From: JANNAT01 sp031422555
Lineage (GTDB): Bacteria; Pseudomonadota; Alphaproteobacteria; Rhodobacterales; Rhodobacteraceae
NCBI GenBank assembly: GCA_031422555.1
Contig: JANPLZ010000144.1
Location: 1-54,764 of the forward strand
Length of the DNA stretch: 54,764 nt
Direction: 5' to 3'
Below the pieces are notes generated by a model, which was not told where the DNA came from, did no database searches, and saw only the letters and a program-made list of their open reading frames with translations. Shown here one piece after another: positions 53,540 through 54,764 of this stretch. How positions within the stretch are numbered: position 1 is the first letter of the stretch; every line of letters begins with the position of its first letter. The position numbers and the translations under genes are program-made.

Positions 53540-54764
53540 ATGGATTCGATTTTGGTCAAAGGCAACGGACCCTTGAATGGCACAATCGCCATCGCGGGGG
53601 CCAAGAACGCTTGCCTGACCCTGATGCCCGCCACGCTGTTGTCGGACGAGCCATTGACCCTGACCAACGCGCCGCGCCTGTCGGATATCGCCACGATGAC
53701 GCAGTTGCTGCAATCTTTGGGTGCCGAAGTGGCCAGCCTGCAAGACGGGCTGGTGCTGGCGCTGTCGTCGCATAAAATCAACAACCACACGGCTGATTAT
53801 GACATCGTGCGCAAAATGCGGGCGTCGATTCTGGTGTTGGGGCCGATGTTGGCGCGCGACGGCCATGCTATTGTGTCGCTGCCGGGGGGCTGCGCGATTG
53901 GCGCGCGCCCGGTCGATCTGCACTTGATGGCGCTAGAGGCGATGGGCGCCGAGCTGGATCTGCGAGACGGCTATATCCATGCCAAGGCCACGGGCGGGCG
54001 CCTGCGGGGCGCGGTGATTGATTTTCCATTCGTGTCGGTCGGGGCCACCGAAAACGCGCTTATGGCGGCGACTTTGGCCAAAGGCACCACGGTTTTGAAC
54101 AACGCCGCGCGCGAGCCTGAAATCGTTGACCTTGCACATTGCCTGATCCGGATGGGCGCGCAGATCGACGGGATGGGCACCAGCACGATCACCATTCAGG
54201 GCGTTGACCGGCTGGGCGGGGCAACCCACCCGGTGGTAACCGACCGGATCGAATTGGGCACCTACATGTTGCTGCCCGCCATCTGTGGCGGCGAAGTTGA
54301 ATGTCTGGGTGGGCGGCTGGACTTGGTCGCGGCCTTTGCCGAAAAGCTGGATCTGGCGGGTGTGTCGGTCACGCAAACCGATCGTGGCCTGAAAGTGGCG
54401 CGCAAGAATGGCCGGGTTTCGTCGGTCAATGTCACGACCGAACCCTTCCCCGGCTTTCCCACCGATTTGCAGGCGCAGATGATGGCGCTGCTGTGCACCG
54501 CCGAAGGCACGTCGGTGCTGGAAGAAAAAATCTTCGAGAACCGTTTTATGCACGCGCCCGAACTGCTGCGGATGGGGGCCAAGATCGATGTGCATGGCGG
54601 CACCGCCACGGTAACCGGCGTTAACCGCCTGCGCGGGGCGCGGGTGATGGCCACCGATCTGCGCGCCTCGGTCAGCCTTATTCTGGCCGGGCTTGCGGCC
54701 GAAGGTGAAACCGTGGTCAGCCGGGTCTATCACCTTGATCGCGGCTATGAGCGGGTGGTGGAAA
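53540..54764 (+). CDS. murA: UDP-N-acetylglucosamine 1-carboxyvinyltransferase, 5' part
   Basis: The frame is open from ATG 53540 to the window end (408 codons of about 420), so only the last few residues are missing. It catalyses the first committed step of peptidoglycan synthesis, adding enolpyruvate to UDP-GlcNAc. Visible are KGNGPLNGTIAIAGAKNACL with the substrate Lys/Asn, the PEP-binding Cys in LPGGCAIGARPVDLH, VSVGATENALMAA, and TEPFPGFPTDLQAQMMAL. Confidence 0.96.
   Translation, partial: MDSILVKGNGPLNGTIAIAGAKNACLTLMPATLLSDEPLTLTNAPRLSDIATMTQLLQSLGAEVASLQDGLVLALSSHKINNHTADYDIVRKMRASILVLGPMLARDGHAIVSLPGGCAIGARPVDLHLMALEAMGAELDLRDGYIHAKATGGRLRGAVIDFPFVSVGATENALMAATLAKGTTVLNNAAREPEIVDLAHCLIRMGAQIDGMGTSTITIQGVDRLGGATHPVVTDRIELGTYMLLPAICGGEVECLGGRLDLVAAFAEKLDLAGVSVTQTDRGLKVARKNGRVSSVNVTTEPFPGFPTDLQAQMMALLCTAEGTSVLEEKIFENRFMHAPELLRMGAKIDVHGGTATVTGVNRLRGARVMATDLRASVSLILAGLAAEGETVVSRVYHLDRGYERVVE

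Overview
The window looks like the chromosome of an alphaproteobacterium of the Rhodobacteraceae (Roseobacter-type). The signs are the GC-rich sequence, the rplU-rpmA/obgE/proB/proA neighbourhood, a ChpT histidine phosphotransferase, a Ctr/CckA-lineage marker, ornithine-lipid genes olsB-olsA, heme A synthase ctaA, and a dispersed AAATAC-type intergenic motif that I associate with this family. Genus cannot be read from the sequence.

Layout. 1-799: 3' part of a tyrosine recombinase reading toward tRNA-Cys(GCA). 818-29375: mostly housekeeping genes. These are threonine catabolism (tdh-kbl) with an XRE-cupin regulator, selO, tRNA-Pro(TGG), a DUF192 gene and a double cold-shock gene, pdxH, fabI, a LysE exporter, a xanthine phosphoribosyltransferase, an aminotransferase, ppiD-like and trpE, a ctaA/M32 carboxypeptidase/MFS operon, trmJ, a thiE-like gene, olsBA, a DUF3553 gene, chpT, proA-proB-obgE, two GNAT genes, rpmA-rplU, a DUF2059 gene and tRNA-Ser(CGA). 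29453-37355: a compact minus-strand accessory cluster encoding a PQQ-type sugar dehydrogenase homologue, an NTP_transf_5-like nucleotidyltransferase, an ABC exporter, a PqqD-like small protein, an HPr-kinase-like P-loop protein, two family-2 glycosyltransferases and an unknown 266-residue protein. 53062 to the end: tRNA-Thr(GGT), a small conserved gene and the 5' part of murA.

Between these lies a roughly 15.5-kb integrated element (37591-53084), bounded by a 25-bp direct repeat that copies the 3' end of tRNA-Thr(GGT). It carries a tyrosine integrase next to the tRNA (frameshifted in this copy), integrase arm-type repeats inside both ends, a run of small early genes behind a near-consensus promoter fused to a perfect 24-bp palindrome, a 1003-aa primase-helicase, a serine recombinase, two cargo genes of unknown role (one with DUF4236), and a 1072-aa tail tape-measure protein followed by a 107-aa gene. 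No capsid, portal, terminase, other tail or lysis gene is visible. This is compatible with a phage satellite or a strongly reduced prophage that kept only the tail-length ruler. A short palindrome (CCGC-N4-GCGG with a restricted loop) recurs at least nine times in the element, at gene ends and inside genes.

The two most interesting regions are the HPr-kinase-like/PqqD/nucleotidyltransferase/ABC/glycosyltransferase cluster, which reads as a dedicated modification-and-export system with no visible substrate gene, and the tape-measure-only element in tRNA-Thr.
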